A DNA stretch of 64,000 bases from Bradyrhizobium sp. (lineage in GTDB: Bacteria > Pseudomonadota > Alphaproteobacteria > Rhizobiales > Xanthobacteraceae), in contig NZ_SSNA01000198.1 of assembly GCF_004799445.1 (NCBI RefSeq), positions 117,493 through 181,492 of the forward strand, given 5' to 3'. Below are positions 43,589-52,527 of this stretch, piece after piece; positions within the stretch are counted from its first letter, which is position 1; every line of letters starts with the position of its first letter. The notes beneath the pieces were generated by a model, which saw only the letters and a program-made list of their open reading frames with translations, had not been told where the DNA came from and did not search any database. The translations under genes and the position numbers were made by a program.

Positions 43589-45238
43589 TCATTCCGCCGG
43601 TTGAAGAGCGACTGGCGACTGCACTTCGGCCTCACCGACGCGCACCGTCATCCAGAGATTATAGGCCATGATCAGGGATCCGATCAGGAACAACGCGCCG
43701 CCCGCCGCGCGGATCATGTAGAAAGGATGCATCGCTTCGACGGACTCGATGAAGGAATATTCCAGGAAGCCGAGCGAGGTGTAGGCGCGCCACATCAGGC
43801 CTTGCAAAATACCGGACACCCACATCGCAGAGATGTAGAGCACGATTCCGATGGTCGCGATCCAGAAGTGCCAGTTGACGAGCTTAAGGCTGTAAAGTCC
43901 CTTGCGGTCCCACAACCAGGGCACCATGCAATAGAGCGCACCGAATGAGACGAATCCAACCCAGCCCAGCGCGCCTGAGTGGACATGCCCAATGGTCCAG
44001 TCGGTATAGTGGCTAAGCGAATTCACGACCTTGATCGACATCATCGGACCTTCGAAGGTCGACATCCCATAGAAGGCAACCGACACCACGAGCATGCGCA
44101 GCACCGGATCGGTGCGCAGCTTGTCCCAGGCGCCCGACAGCGTCATCAGCCCGTTGATCATGCCGCCCCAGGACGGCATCCAGAGCATGATGGAGAAGGT
44201 CATACCAAGGGTCTGGGCCCAGTCCGGAAGTGCGGTGTAGTGCAGATGATGCGGGCCTGCCCAGATGTAGAGAAATATCAGCGCCCAGAAGTGAATGATC
44301 GACAGGCGGTACGAATAGATCGGCCGCTCGGCGCGCTTCGGGATGAAGTAGTACATGATGGCGAGAAAACCGGCGGTCAGGAAGAACCCGACGGCATTGT
44401 GGCCGTACCACCACTGGAACATCGCGTCCTGGACGCCGCCCCAAACGATGTATGACTTCGAGCCGAACACCGACACCGGCACTGCGGGATTATTTCCGAG
44501 ATGAAGCACCGCGATGGTGACGATGAAGGCAAGATAAAACCAGTTCGCGACGAAGATGTGCGGCTCCTTGCGCTTCACAAGCGTCATCAGGAACACCAGC
44601 AGATAGGTAACCCAGACAATCGTCAGCCACAGATCGGCGTACCATTCGGGTTCGGCATATTCCTTCGATTGGGTCACCCCGAGCAGGTAGCCGGTGCCCG
44701 CAATGAGAATGAAGAAATTGTAGCCGAGCACGACAAACCACGGCGCAAGATCGCCGGCCAAGCGAACCCGCGATGTCTTTTGCACGACATAGAATGACGT
44801 TGCGATCAACACATTGCCGCCGAACGCAAAGATCACGGCCGAAGTATGCAGCGGCCGCAGCCGGCCAAAACTGGTCCACGGCAGATCGAAATTGAGCGCC
44901 GGCCAGGCGAGCTGGCTGGCAATCAACAGCCCGACGGTGAAGCCGGCGATTCCCCAGAACACGGACATGACGGTGGCGAACTTGATCGGGCCCATGTTGT
45001 AGTTGGGCCGGCCGTTGATCTCCTGCGGCGGCAGCAAGGAAGGACGATCGAAATACCGGTTGAGGATGACAAAAACCGACGCCAGGCTCGCGGCCGCACC
45101 GAGCGCGGCATGGAAGCCGAATGCGACGTCGACGGCTTTGGCTGCGCCGATCAAGCAGAGAAAGGCAGCTGCCGCAAAGAATACCGCCAAGCCACTCTCA
45201 CCAATGGTCATCGACTTCGAATTAAGGGGCTGGCTCAT
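43589..45238 (-). CDS. fixN: cbb3-type cytochrome oxidase catalytic subunit FixN/CcoN
   Basis: 549 residues with about twelve membrane helices. Haem and copper ligands are recognisable in LHTSAVIFAFGGN, WWYGHNAVGFF and HYTDWTIGHVHSGALGW. This is the high-affinity terminal oxidase that lets Bradyrhizobium respire at nanomolar oxygen, including in nodules. It is the first gene of fixNOQP, with a perfect FixK box 55 bases upstream. Confidence 0.97.
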   Translation of the reverse strand: MSQPLNSKSMTIGESGLAVFFAAAAFLCLIGAAKAVDVAFGFHAALGAAASLASVFVILNRYFDRPSLLPPQEINGRPNYNMGPIKFATVMSVFWGIAGFTVGLLIASQLAWPALNFDLPWTSFGRLRPLHTSAVIFAFGGNVLIATSFYVVQKTSRVRLAGDLAPWFVVLGYNFFILIAGTGYLLGVTQSKEYAEPEWYADLWLTIVWVTYLLVFLMTLVKRKEPHIFVANWFYLAFIVTIAVLHLGNNPAVPVSVFGSKSYIVWGGVQDAMFQWWYGHNAVGFFLTAGFLAIMYYFIPKRAERPIYSYRLSIIHFWALIFLYIWAGPHHLHYTALPDWAQTLGMTFSIMLWMPSWGGMINGLMTLSGAWDKLRTDPVLRMLVVSVAFYGMSTFEGPMMSIKVVNSLSHYTDWTIGHVHSGALGWVGFVSFGALYCMVPWLWDRKGLYSLKLVNWHFWIATIGIVLYISAMWVSGILQGLMWRAYTSLGFLEYSFIESVEAMHPFYMIRAAGGALFLIGSLIMAYNLWMTVRVGEAEVQSPVALQPAE

Positions 45239-45293
45239 GCGGAATCTCTCTCAAGGACACGATTCAAAGAACCACAGCCTGGCGCGCGGCGAT

Positions 45294-45307
45294 TTGATCG
45301 AGATCAA
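45294..45307 (-). promoter_or_regulatory. Perfect FixK/FNR box of the fixNOQP operon
   Basis: TTGATCGAGATCAA is a perfect TTGAT-N4-ATCAA palindrome, 55 bases from the fixN ATG. FixK2-type activators bind such boxes about 40 bases upstream of the transcription start. Confidence 0.92.
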
Positions 45308-45461
45308 CTTCATTCCACTGAAAATCGCCGCCAGAGCCGACAGGCTGCGACATTTGGATTTTCGTCGCCGACAGCAATGGCTTGGCGCGTACCGGGGTTT
45401 GGCAAAACCGGCCATTGGAAAGCTGTGGACGGCGGGGTCGCGCCGTCGGCCCGAGGCGGGT

Positions 45462-45905
45462 CTATGCGTCCCCTTGGGCAGAGGCGGCAAGCGCCTTGAT
45501 GACATCCTCGCGGGCAATGATGCCCACCAGTCGATTGTCGTTGTCGATCGCGGGAATGCTCCTGATTCGGTGCTCGACCATGAGCTGCAGCACCCGCGTC
45601 AATTTGGTGTCGGCGCCGACGTAGATGTATGCCGACGTCATGATATCGGCGACGGTCCGGTTCATCAAATCATCATAGCGCGGAACCATCTGACTCGGCG
45701 TAAAGGCAAAGCACTTCAGCAAGTCAAACTTGGTCACAAGTCCGACCACTTGGCCGTCTGCTTCGACCGGATAGGTATTGAAATCGTCGCGCTCAAACAT
45801 CTGGTTCAGATCACGCACCGTGAGTTCGCGACTCACGGTCGTGACCGTGCGCGTCATGTATTCGGCGACAGTCTGCTGGAGAAATCTGTACACGGCGCGA
45901 TCCAA
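45462..45905 (-). CDS. Tandem-CBS-domain protein
   Basis: 147 residues from a TTG, 25 bases after the usp stop codon; the start is uncertain because the ribosome site is weak. It is almost entirely two CBS motifs (VAEYMTRTVTTVSRELTVRD, then VADIMTSAYIYVGADTKLTR), each ending in a nucleotide-binding strand (YPVEADGQVVGLVTKFDLL; IPAIDNDNRLVGIIAREDVI). Such proteins sense adenine nucleotides. With usp it forms a pair that a FixK-like box should switch on at low oxygen. It lies upstream of, and on the same strand as, fixN. Confidence 0.88.
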   Translation of the reverse strand: MDRAVYRFLQQTVAEYMTRTVTTVSRELTVRDLNQMFERDDFNTYPVEADGQVVGLVTKFDLLKCFAFTPSQMVPRYDDLMNRTVADIMTSAYIYVGADTKLTRVLQLMVEHRIRSIPAIDNDNRLVGIIAREDVIKALAASAQGDA

Positions 45906-45930
45906 TCGATCTTTGTTTGCAACCTGACTG

Positions 45931-46764
45931 CTAATGCGACAGCAACACGCAACGCTCGGTCTGTGTGATCAGATGTTGGGTCATGCCGCCGAGAACCATT
46001 TCGCGAAACCGCGAATGACCGTACGCGCCAGCGACGACAACTCCCGCGCCAACATCGGCCGCCATTGCGTCAAGCTGAACCGTCGCATCCCGGTCCTGAT
46101 TCTGCTCCGCAACAAGCTCCGAGGCGGAAACACCGTGACGCGACAGCCACGTGATGACATCGCGGACCCGTGAGACAGCGAGCGGCTGGCTGCCGCCGGC
46201 TTCCACTATCTCTGCGACGGCGACGTCCTTGGCCTTGCGCAGCATCGGCAACGAATCAACGATCGCCCGCCTCGCTTCCGGCGTGTCTTTCCACGCCACG
46301 AGCATGCTTCGCAAATCGAGCCAATCGACGGAATCGGGCACAACGAGCAGCGGCCGGCCCGCCTCCATCACGAGGTCTTTCGGGGTGACAAGCGCGAACG
46401 GATCGGAAAACGCATCACTGTGTCCGCCGCTCACGATAATGTCGGCGCAACGTGCTTGCTGCAGCGTATATCGCGCCGGGAAGTCGATCGCGCAGCGCCA
46501 TTCGATATGCTTGGCACGATTCTTTGTCGCCTCGCGAAATTGGGCTTCCAGTTCCGACATCCGTCTCTTGATCGATGCCTGACCCTGGTCGATCAGAGTC
46601 TGGGCTTGCTCCCCCGTAGTAAAGTACAGCGGGGGACTGAATACCGACGCCACAATTCCGATTAATCCGGCGTCGAACCTTTCGGCGATCTGGCCGGCGA
46701 CGGCCAAACGGGCTTCATTGGGCTGATCAAGCGCCAAACTGACCATAACGGTCGCGTATGTCAT
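45931..46764 (-). CDS. Tandem universal stress protein (UspA family)
   Basis: 277 residues from an ATG with GGAG upstream. The length fits two fused Usp domains. The second carries the ATP-binding loop GAYGHSRFREMVLGGMTQHL (G-2x-G-9x-G pattern); the first has the looser ADIIVSGGHSD. ATP-binding Usp proteins help survival under starvation or low oxygen. A FixK-like box lies 53 bases upstream, and the CBS gene follows at once. It is divergent from fixL. Confidence 0.9.
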   Translation of the reverse strand: MTYATVMVSLALDQPNEARLAVAGQIAERFDAGLIGIVASVFSPPLYFTTGEQAQTLIDQGQASIKRRMSELEAQFREATKNRAKHIEWRCAIDFPARYTLQQARCADIIVSGGHSDAFSDPFALVTPKDLVMEAGRPLLVVPDSVDWLDLRSMLVAWKDTPEARRAIVDSLPMLRKAKDVAVAEIVEAGGSQPLAVSRVRDVITWLSRHGVSASELVAEQNQDRDATVQLDAMAADVGAGVVVAGAYGHSRFREMVLGGMTQHLITQTERCVLLSH

Positions 46765-46817
46765 CCAAGCTCTCCACGATTTCAAAGGAAATTCTAGGGC
46801 TGAAATCGGAAAGCAGG

Positions 46818-46831
46818 ATGAGATAGATCAA
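46818..46831 (-). promoter_or_regulatory. FixK-like box upstream of the usp-CBS pair
   Basis: On the minus strand TTGAT-CTAT-CTCAT matches eight of ten consensus positions, 53 bases from the usp ATG. The spacing agrees with the fixN and fixG boxes, which supports it more than the sequence alone does. Confidence 0.6.
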
Positions 46832-47054
46832 AGTGCCAAAGCGCCGTAGAATCAACCGATCACGGGTCGGGCCCGGCTCGCCGAATTTTGGCCCCGGAAG
46901 AACTTGCATCCGCAACCCTGTTCGGCGAAATTATGTGTCCTTTACAATAGTTTGAGGCCTTTTCGTACGTCAATCTCGTGTAGGGTACCGGATCGAAACA
47001 CGCCGGTTGAGATGGCGGGTGTAAAGTGAATTAAGCGGAACTGAAGGCTTGAGC

Positions 47055-48575
47055 GTGCCCGGCACAATTCGACGATCGCCAGACGACCCGGTCCGTAACG
47101 AGCATCTGAGGCTCCGAATCGAAGGATTTGGCGTCGGGACCTGGGACCTCGATCTCACCACTCAAAAACTGGAGTGGTCCGATACGGCCAAGGGCTTGTT
47201 CGGCGTCGCCCCCGATCAGCCGATCACCTACGGGCTGTTTCTCTCGCTGCTTGAACCGGTGGATCGCGAGCGCACCGAACAGGCGATCAAGAGGGTTACC
47301 GAGATCGGCGGCAATGTGGATCTTTCCTTCAAGATTGCTGGAAATGCCGGCTCCAGTCACTGGATTCGCACCCGCGGCGGCCTCGTCAGGGACGACACCG
47401 GCGCCCCGCGCCATATCAGTGGAATTGTTCTGGATATCGATGAAGAGAAGCAGCTCGAAGACGCCCTGAGAACGCGCGAGAGTCACCTTCGCTCGATCCT
47501 CGATACGGTGCCGGATGCCATGATCGTCATCAACGGATACGGCGTCGTGCAATTTTTCAGCACCGCGGCCGAGAGGCTGTTTGGCTATGCCGAACAGGAG
47601 GCCATCGGCAAGAACGTCAGTGAGTTGATGCCGATGCCGGATCGCGCGCGTCACGACGGCTACCTGGCGCGCTACCGTTCCACGGGCGAACGGCACATCA
47701 TCGGGATCGGACGAATTGTGACGGGCATGCGCAGGGATGGAACGACGTTCCCGATGCACCTCTCGATCGGTGAAATGCAGTCCGGCGGCGTGCCCTATTT
47801 TACCGGATTCGTGCGCGATCTGACCGAGCATCAGCAAACGCAGGCGCGGCTGCAGGAACTGCAATCCGAGCTGGTCCACATTTCCCGCCTGAGCGCGATG
47901 GGCGAAATGGCGTCCGCGCTGGCGCACGAGCTCAATCAGCCGCTCGCAGCCATCAGCAACTACATGAAGGGCTCGCGCAGGCTGCTGGCGGACAGCGTGG
48001 ATCCCAATGCGCCGAAAATTGAAAGCGCCATGGACCGCGCCGCCGAGCAGGCGCTTCGCGCCGGCCAGATCATTCGCCGTCTGCGCGACTTCGTTTCGCG
48101 CGGAGAATCCGAAAAGCGGGTCGAAAGCCTCTCAAAACTGATCGAGGAAGCCGGCGCGCTCGGCCTGTCGGGCGCTCGTGACCAGAACATTCAGCTTCGT
48201 TTCAACCTGAACCCGGAGTTCGACCTCGTGCTGGTGGACCGGGTTCAGATTCAGCAGGTTCTGGTCAACCTGTTTCGCAATGCGCTTGAGGCGATGGCGC
48301 AATCGCGACAACGGGAACTTATTGTAGCAAACGCCGGGGACGCGGATGACATGATCGAAGTTGCGGTGTCCGACACCGGATCGGGCTTCCACGATGACGT
48401 CCAGTCCAATCTGTTTCGGACGTTCTTTACGACGAAGGAGACGGGAATGGGGGTGGGACTTTCCATCAGCCGCTCGATTATAGAGGCCCATGGCGGCCGG
48501 ATGTGGGCGGAAAGCAATGCGTCGGGAGGCGCGACTTTTCGCTTCACATTGCCCGCAGCAGCCGGCGAGAGTTGA
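47055..48575 (+). CDS. fixL: Oxygen-sensing haem PAS histidine kinase FixL
   Basis: 506 residues if started at the GTG at 47055, which has AAGG seven bases upstream; a TTG at 47049 is too close to it. PAS-A occupies about 15-130, and haem PAS-B about 140-255. The haem ligand is His200 (RARHDGY), His214 and Arg220 (GIGRIVTG) match the oxygen-sensing residues of B. japonicum FixL, and phospho-acceptor His291 is in LAHELNQP. ATPase boxes NLFRNALEAMAQ and GMGVGLSISRSI close the protein. It has no N-terminal membrane helices, so it is soluble, as in Bradyrhizobium. It phosphorylates FixJ when oxygen leaves the haem. Its stop is three bases before fixJ. Confidence 0.97.
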   Translation: MPGTIRRSPDDPVRNEHLRLRIEGFGVGTWDLDLTTQKLEWSDTAKGLFGVAPDQPITYGLFLSLLEPVDRERTEQAIKRVTEIGGNVDLSFKIAGNAGSSHWIRTRGGLVRDDTGAPRHISGIVLDIDEEKQLEDALRTRESHLRSILDTVPDAMIVINGYGVVQFFSTAAERLFGYAEQEAIGKNVSELMPMPDRARHDGYLARYRSTGERHIIGIGRIVTGMRRDGTTFPMHLSIGEMQSGGVPYFTGFVRDLTEHQQTQARLQELQSELVHISRLSAMGEMASALAHELNQPLAAISNYMKGSRRLLADSVDPNAPKIESAMDRAAEQALRAGQIIRRLRDFVSRGESEKRVESLSKLIEEAGALGLSGARDQNIQLRFNLNPEFDLVLVDRVQIQQVLVNLFRNALEAMAQSRQRELIVANAGDADDMIEVAVSDTGSGFHDDVQSNLFRTFFTTKETGMGVGLSISRSIIEAHGGRMWAESNASGGATFRFTLPAAAGES

Positions 48576-48578
48576 CAC

Positions 48579-49196
48579 ATGTCGGGCAAGGCAAAGATTT
48601 ACGTCATCGACGACGATGTGGCGATGCGGGATTCGCTCAGCTTCCTGCTCGATGCGGCGGGCTTCGATGTCACAATATTCGAAACTGCCGTGAAGTTTCT
48701 CGAGGTCCTCCCGGGCCTTGAATTCGGCTGCGTCGTCTCCGACGTGCGCATGCCCGGCCTTGACGGAATCGAACTCCTGAAACGCATGAAGTCAGGCCAA
48801 AGCCCCTTTCCGATTGTGATCATGACCGGGCACGGCGACATTCCGCTTGCCGTCGAGGCGATGAAGCTCGGGGCGGTCGATTTTCTGGAGAAGCCCTTCG
48901 AAGACGATCGCCTGATCGCCATGATTGAAGCCGCGATCCGGCAGGGAGAACCCGCCGCGAAGAACGAGGCGGTTACTCGCGATATCGCGTCGCGGATCGC
49001 AACCCTCAGCCCCCGCGAGCGCCAGGTGATGGAGGGTCTGATCGCAGGGCTTTCCAACAAACTAATCGCTCGCGACTACGATATCAGCCCCCGGACCATT
49101 GAGGTATATCGGGCCAACGTGATGACCAAGATGCAGGCCAATAGCCTGTCGGAGCTGGTGCGGCTTGCGATGCGCGCCGGGCTACTGAAGGATTGA
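48579..49196 (+). CDS. fixJ: Response regulator FixJ
   Basis: 205 residues: receiver domain (1-120) with phospho-acceptor Asp55 in VVSDVRMPG, the acidic pair in VIDDDVAMRD and the conserved Lys in EKPFED. It has a LuxR-type HTH (TLSPRERQVMEGLIAGLSNK, ARDYDISPRTIEVYRANVMT). Phosphorylated FixJ activates fixK2. It is coupled to fixL by a three-base gap. Confidence 0.97.
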   Translation: MSGKAKIYVIDDDVAMRDSLSFLLDAAGFDVTIFETAVKFLEVLPGLEFGCVVSDVRMPGLDGIELLKRMKSGQSPFPIVIMTGHGDIPLAVEAMKLGAVDFLEKPFEDDRLIAMIEAAIRQGEPAAKNEAVTRDIASRIATLSPRERQVMEGLIAGLSNKLIARDYDISPRTIEVYRANVMTKMQANSLSELVRLAMRAGLLKD

Positions 49197-49280
49197 GCTA
49201 AATCAAGACGCCGTATTCCTGATGCGTGTTATCTGGACGATGCCCTATCCAGATCAGCACGAGCCACACGGCCTTTTGTG

Positions 49281-49682
49281 ATGCCTTCATCCGCAAAATC
49301 TACCGTCTATGTAGTCGACGACGATGCGGACGTCCTCGGCTCACTGCGATTTCTTCTTGAGACGGACGGGTTCAACGTTCGGACGTTCAGAAACGCCGAG
49401 GCGCTGCTGAAAACCGTCCGTTCGACCGGCGTCGACTGCTTCGTGATTGACTACAAAATGCCCGATATGAACGGCATCGAACTGGCTCGCCGGTTGCGGA
49501 ACCGCGATATCGCCGCGCCGGTTGTACTCATCACGGGTTATCCTGACGAAAATATCACGGCGCGGGCTGAAGCGGCGGGCGTACGGTATGTTCTGCTCAA
49601 GCCGCTGCTCGAGGACAGCCTCGTCACGCGTATCCGGGGGGCGATTCAGGAGGATCGCGCCAGCCATCAGCCAGGGGCGTAG
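49281..49682 (+). CDS. Stand-alone receiver-domain response regulator between fixJ and fixK
   Basis: 133 residues from ATG 49281 (a GTG three bases earlier is equally possible). It is a receiver domain only, with Asp57 in CFVIDYKMPDMNG, acidic pocket in VVDDDADV and Lys in LLKPLLED. No output domain follows. The receiver is close to FixJ's, so it may compete for or drain phosphate from FixL. The homologous position in B. diazoefficiens also holds such a gene. Its role is inferred. Confidence 0.9.
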   Translation: MPSSAKSTVYVVDDDADVLGSLRFLLETDGFNVRTFRNAEALLKTVRSTGVDCFVIDYKMPDMNGIELARRLRNRDIAAPVVLITGYPDENITARAEAAGVRYVLLKPLLEDSLVTRIRGAIQEDRASHQPGA

Positions 49683-49702
49683 GACGTGACCTCCGGAATT
49701 AT

Positions 49703-49724
49703 ACGTAGGTAAACCTCCCTAAGA
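49703..49724 (+). promoter_or_regulatory. Candidate FixJ-binding site of fixK
   Basis: tacgtaggtaaacctcccta, 70 bases upstream of the fixK start, resembles the GTA-rich element followed by a CCCTTA-like block in rhizobial fixK promoters bound by FixJ. The match is by eye to a recalled pattern. Confidence 0.4.
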
Positions 49725-49793
49725 TATCACGCGAAATTTCCAGACCGAGCCGGCTCAAATAGTAAATGGCCATCCGCCGCAAAGGAGATGGTC

Positions 49794-50492
49794 ATGCTCA
49801 CCCAGTCGCTCAGCCCTTCGGTTCCTTCCGTCATTGGCAAAAAGATCAGCCCGCTTCCCCATCCTGTTCCCGACCAGTTTGGCGCCGTGACCGGGCATGC
49901 CGGCCTCGTTGCCACCGAGTTCTCGTACCGGAAGGATGAGGAAATCTATGGCGAGGATGAACCTGCGGAATACGTTTACCAGGTGATTTCGGGGGCGGTT
50001 CGCAGCTACAAGCTGCTCTCCGACGGACGGCGTCAGATCGGCGCATTCCACCTGCCCGGCGACGTGTTCGGGCTGGAATCCGGAACGATCCACCGGCTCG
50101 CCGCGGAAGCCATCATCGATACCACGGTGCGGCTGGTAAAGCGGCGAAGCCTCGAGCAAGCCGCCGGGATCGACGTTCAGGTCGCGCGCAAGCTCTGGGC
50201 GATGACCGCCGGCGATCTCCGGCATGCGGAAGATCATATGCTGCTTCTCGGACGCAAAACCGCAATGGAGCGTGTGGCCACCTTCCTGCTGGAGATGGAT
50301 CGCCGCCTTGCGGTCACGGGCATGATGGCGCTGCCGATGTGCCGCCGGGATATCGGCGATTACCTCGGCCTTACGCTGGAAACCGTCTCAAGAGCGCTTT
50401 CCCAACTCCACGCGCAAGGCGTGCTCGGGTTTTCCGGCGCCCGCCAGATCGTGCTTCGCAACCGCCAATGCCTGCGCAATATGGACGCATGA
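49794..50492 (+). CDS. fixK2: CRP/FNR-family regulator FixK2
   Basis: 232 residues from ATG 49794 with AAAGGAGA six bases upstream; a start six bases earlier would break that spacing. The cyclic-nucleotide-like domain is followed by an HTH with recognition helix LTLETVSRALSQLHAQ. There is no N-terminal cysteine cluster, so it is not an FNR Fe-S sensor. Cys183 in LPMCRRDIG matches the redox-sensitive Cys183 of B. diazoefficiens FixK2. It activates fixNOQP, fixGHIS and other microaerobic genes. It is convergent with the MFS gene across three bases. Confidence 0.95.
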   Translation: MLTQSLSPSVPSVIGKKISPLPHPVPDQFGAVTGHAGLVATEFSYRKDEEIYGEDEPAEYVYQVISGAVRSYKLLSDGRRQIGAFHLPGDVFGLESGTIHRLAAEAIIDTTVRLVKRRSLEQAAGIDVQVARKLWAMTAGDLRHAEDHMLLLGRKTAMERVATFLLEMDRRLAVTGMMALPMCRRDIGDYLGLTLETVSRALSQLHAQGVLGFSGARQIVLRNRQCLRNMDA

Positions 50493-50495
50493 ACG

Positions 50496-51764
50496 CTACG
50501 GTCGCGCGCTCCGGCGCGTTTCCGGCATTGCAAACCAGATCACGGCGAGGCCTGCCGTTGCAACGACGGCAAGCCCGCTAAAGGCAATGCTGCTGCCGAA
50601 TCTGTCACTGACGTAACCGGCGAGCACCGTGCTAAGGGAAGCGCCGATGCCGGTTGCGGTGCCGACAATGCCCTGCGCAAGATTGAAGTGACCACTTCCG
50701 AATGCGACGTCGGCGACAATCAACGGAATCATGACGCTGAAGACGGCCGCGGTGATACCGTCGAACACCTGGACCGCGACCAGCAAATACGGATCGCGGA
50801 CAGTGGCAAACAGCACGCCGCGAATCGCCAGCGCGGCAAAGCCCATGAGCAGCAGCGGACGCCTCCCCCATCGCTGGGCCTTGCGTCCGACCGACGGAGA
50901 CGTCAGCGCGACGATGGCCTGCGGCACGATGATGCACGCGGCGATCAGGACCGGCGCCCACTGGCTTGACCGGGTCGTTACCACACCCGCCATCAAAGGA
51001 AGCATCGCCCCGTTGGCGAGTTGAAGCAGCAATATGCTGCCGGCGAAGATCAGCAGGGTGCGCTGGCGCATCAAACCAAGAACGCTGGTTGATTCGGCAT
51101 CGGGCGCCGCGCGCAGCAGGGCTCCGTGGGCCCGGGCTGCGTCAATCTCGCGCTCGCGGATACGCGCGAGCGAAAGCAGGGTCGGAATTGCCAGAATGAA
51201 GGTGACCAGAAACACCGAACGACTCGACAGCAGATAGCCGCAGGTGCCCATCACGGCAGCGGCAACCCCGTTTCCGAGCGATGCAAAGCGGGCGTTGCGT
51301 CCGAAGCGCTCGCCGATCGCCAGCGGCCCGACCAGACCGAGACTGATCGCGGCAATCGCCGGACCGAGCACGCAGCTGGCGGCAGCATGCAGGGTCGCGG
51401 CGGCCACCACCACCGGAAAGATCGGCCACGCCGCATATCCCAGCGCACTGACGCCGATTGTCGCGATCGCAAGGCCGGCGACGAGCCGCTCGGACCGGGC
51501 CGCATCGACGATGGCTCCGCCGGGCATCTGCCCGATCAACGCGACCAAGCCGCCGATCGACAGCACAAAGCCGATTTCCACCTGCGTCCATTTCTGCGTC
51601 GTCAAATAGACCGCAACGAATGGACCAAATCCGGTTTGCACATCCGCCAGAAAGAAGATGAACCAGTCGAGGCCGCGCAAGCTCTCACGCGAGGGAGTGG
51701 GCGCCGCCTCAATCGCCGCCGGTTCCGATACGAATGGCGGATTTCGATCGTCACCCGTCGGCAA
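50496..51764 (-). CDS. Major facilitator superfamily transporter
   Basis: 422 residues from a TTG; the first 30 residues are polar, so a later start is possible. Twelve helices are predicted. The loop-2/3 MFS signature appears as GQMPGGAIVDAARSERL, and the equivalent loop of the second half is VGRKAQRWGRRPLL. The phrase DVQTGFGPFVAVYLT in helix 1 is typical of a Bradyrhizobium MFS subgroup of unknown substrate. Its stop codon lies three bases from that of fixK2. Same strand as the PRC-barrel gene upstream. Confidence 0.85.
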   Translation of the reverse strand: MPTGDDRNPPFVSEPAAIEAAPTPSRESLRGLDWFIFFLADVQTGFGPFVAVYLTTQKWTQVEIGFVLSIGGLVALIGQMPGGAIVDAARSERLVAGLAIATIGVSALGYAAWPIFPVVVAAATLHAAASCVLGPAIAAISLGLVGPLAIGERFGRNARFASLGNGVAAAVMGTCGYLLSSRSVFLVTFILAIPTLLSLARIREREIDAARAHGALLRAAPDAESTSVLGLMRQRTLLIFAGSILLLQLANGAMLPLMAGVVTTRSSQWAPVLIAACIIVPQAIVALTSPSVGRKAQRWGRRPLLLMGFAALAIRGVLFATVRDPYLLVAVQVFDGITAAVFSVMIPLIVADVAFGSGHFNLAQGIVGTATGIGASLSTVLAGYVSDRFGSSIAFSGLAVVATAGLAVIWFAMPETRRSARP

Positions 51765-51952
51765 CCCACGGCCATCACCGTTGGTCTGGTCAATCTTGTG
51801 TCTGGATGAGCGCGCGAACAGGATATCTCTCCGCTTCTCTGGCGTCGTTACCCAATGGGGAAACTAAATGGGAAACTAAATCAATTTGTTGCTTCCGTGC
51901 CGAGCTCTGAAAATGAGTCGGATCAATGACTTGCGCATTATCGAGCCGGACC

Positions 51953-52453
51953 CTAGTGATCAAATTGCAGTGGCTGCAGGCTGCCGGAGGCACCGAGCAC
52001 CACGATAGGCGTATCCTCCTTGTATTCGGGCGCTGCCGTGACTTGCGCCTTGGTCAATTCGAGCGTGATGCTGTCGCTCTTGCTGGCGATGCGTCCGAAA
52101 TGCAGCGCGTTCCAGTCGACGACAATTTTCCGGCTGCCGACGCCGAGAAATCCGCCGAAATCGATCACTGCCGCGCGCACCATGCCGGCGCGATCGACGA
52201 TCACGTCGACGATGCGTCCCATGTCCTCGTCAGTCGAGCTGCGAACCTCGCGTCCCAGCACGCCGTGCGCGTCCTGTGCGCCGATAATCGTGACCGATGG
52301 CGGTGGCGCGGGCTCTTTCGGCGCCGCCGGCGGAGCCGTGCCTTGCTGTTGAGACGGCTGCGGCTCGGTTGCATCGGCTTGCGCCCGGGATGGCGCAGCC
52401 AGCAACGCCGCAAGACTGGCGGCAACGAGGGTAAATAAGGGTCTAGCGCGCAT
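51953..52453 (-). CDS. Exported PRC-barrel domain protein
   Basis: 166 residues with a signal peptide (RPLFTLVAASLAALLAAPSRAQA) and a Pro/Gln-rich linker. One PRC-barrel follows (GVLGREVRSSTDEDMGRIVD, AAVIDFGGFLGVGSRKIVV). PRC-barrels are small beta-barrels that often bind partners at membranes or in RNA processing; exported ones are common in Bradyrhizobium stress loci. It lies 74 bases after the debranching gene on the same strand and may be co-transcribed with it. Confidence 0.85.
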   Translation of the reverse strand: MRARPLFTLVAASLAALLAAPSRAQADATEPQPSQQQGTAPPAAPKEPAPPPSVTIIGAQDAHGVLGREVRSSTDEDMGRIVDVIVDRAGMVRAAVIDFGGFLGVGSRKIVVDWNALHFGRIASKSDSITLELTKAQVTAAPEYKEDTPIVVLGASGSLQPLQFDH

Positions 52454-52527
52454 GTCGTCTCCTCAATGCAAGGGGCGGCGCCAGCCGCGTCGCGGCGTCG
52501 CGGAGCGGTGGCCGCAAAATGCCGGTG

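Noticed and set aside
51913..51926. A FixK-like 14-mer (minus strand TTGATCCGACTCAT) between the MFS and PRC-barrel genes
   Set aside because: It matches eight of ten positions but lies 148 bases from the MFS start, unlike the 53-56 bases of the other boxes; sequence alone is not enough.
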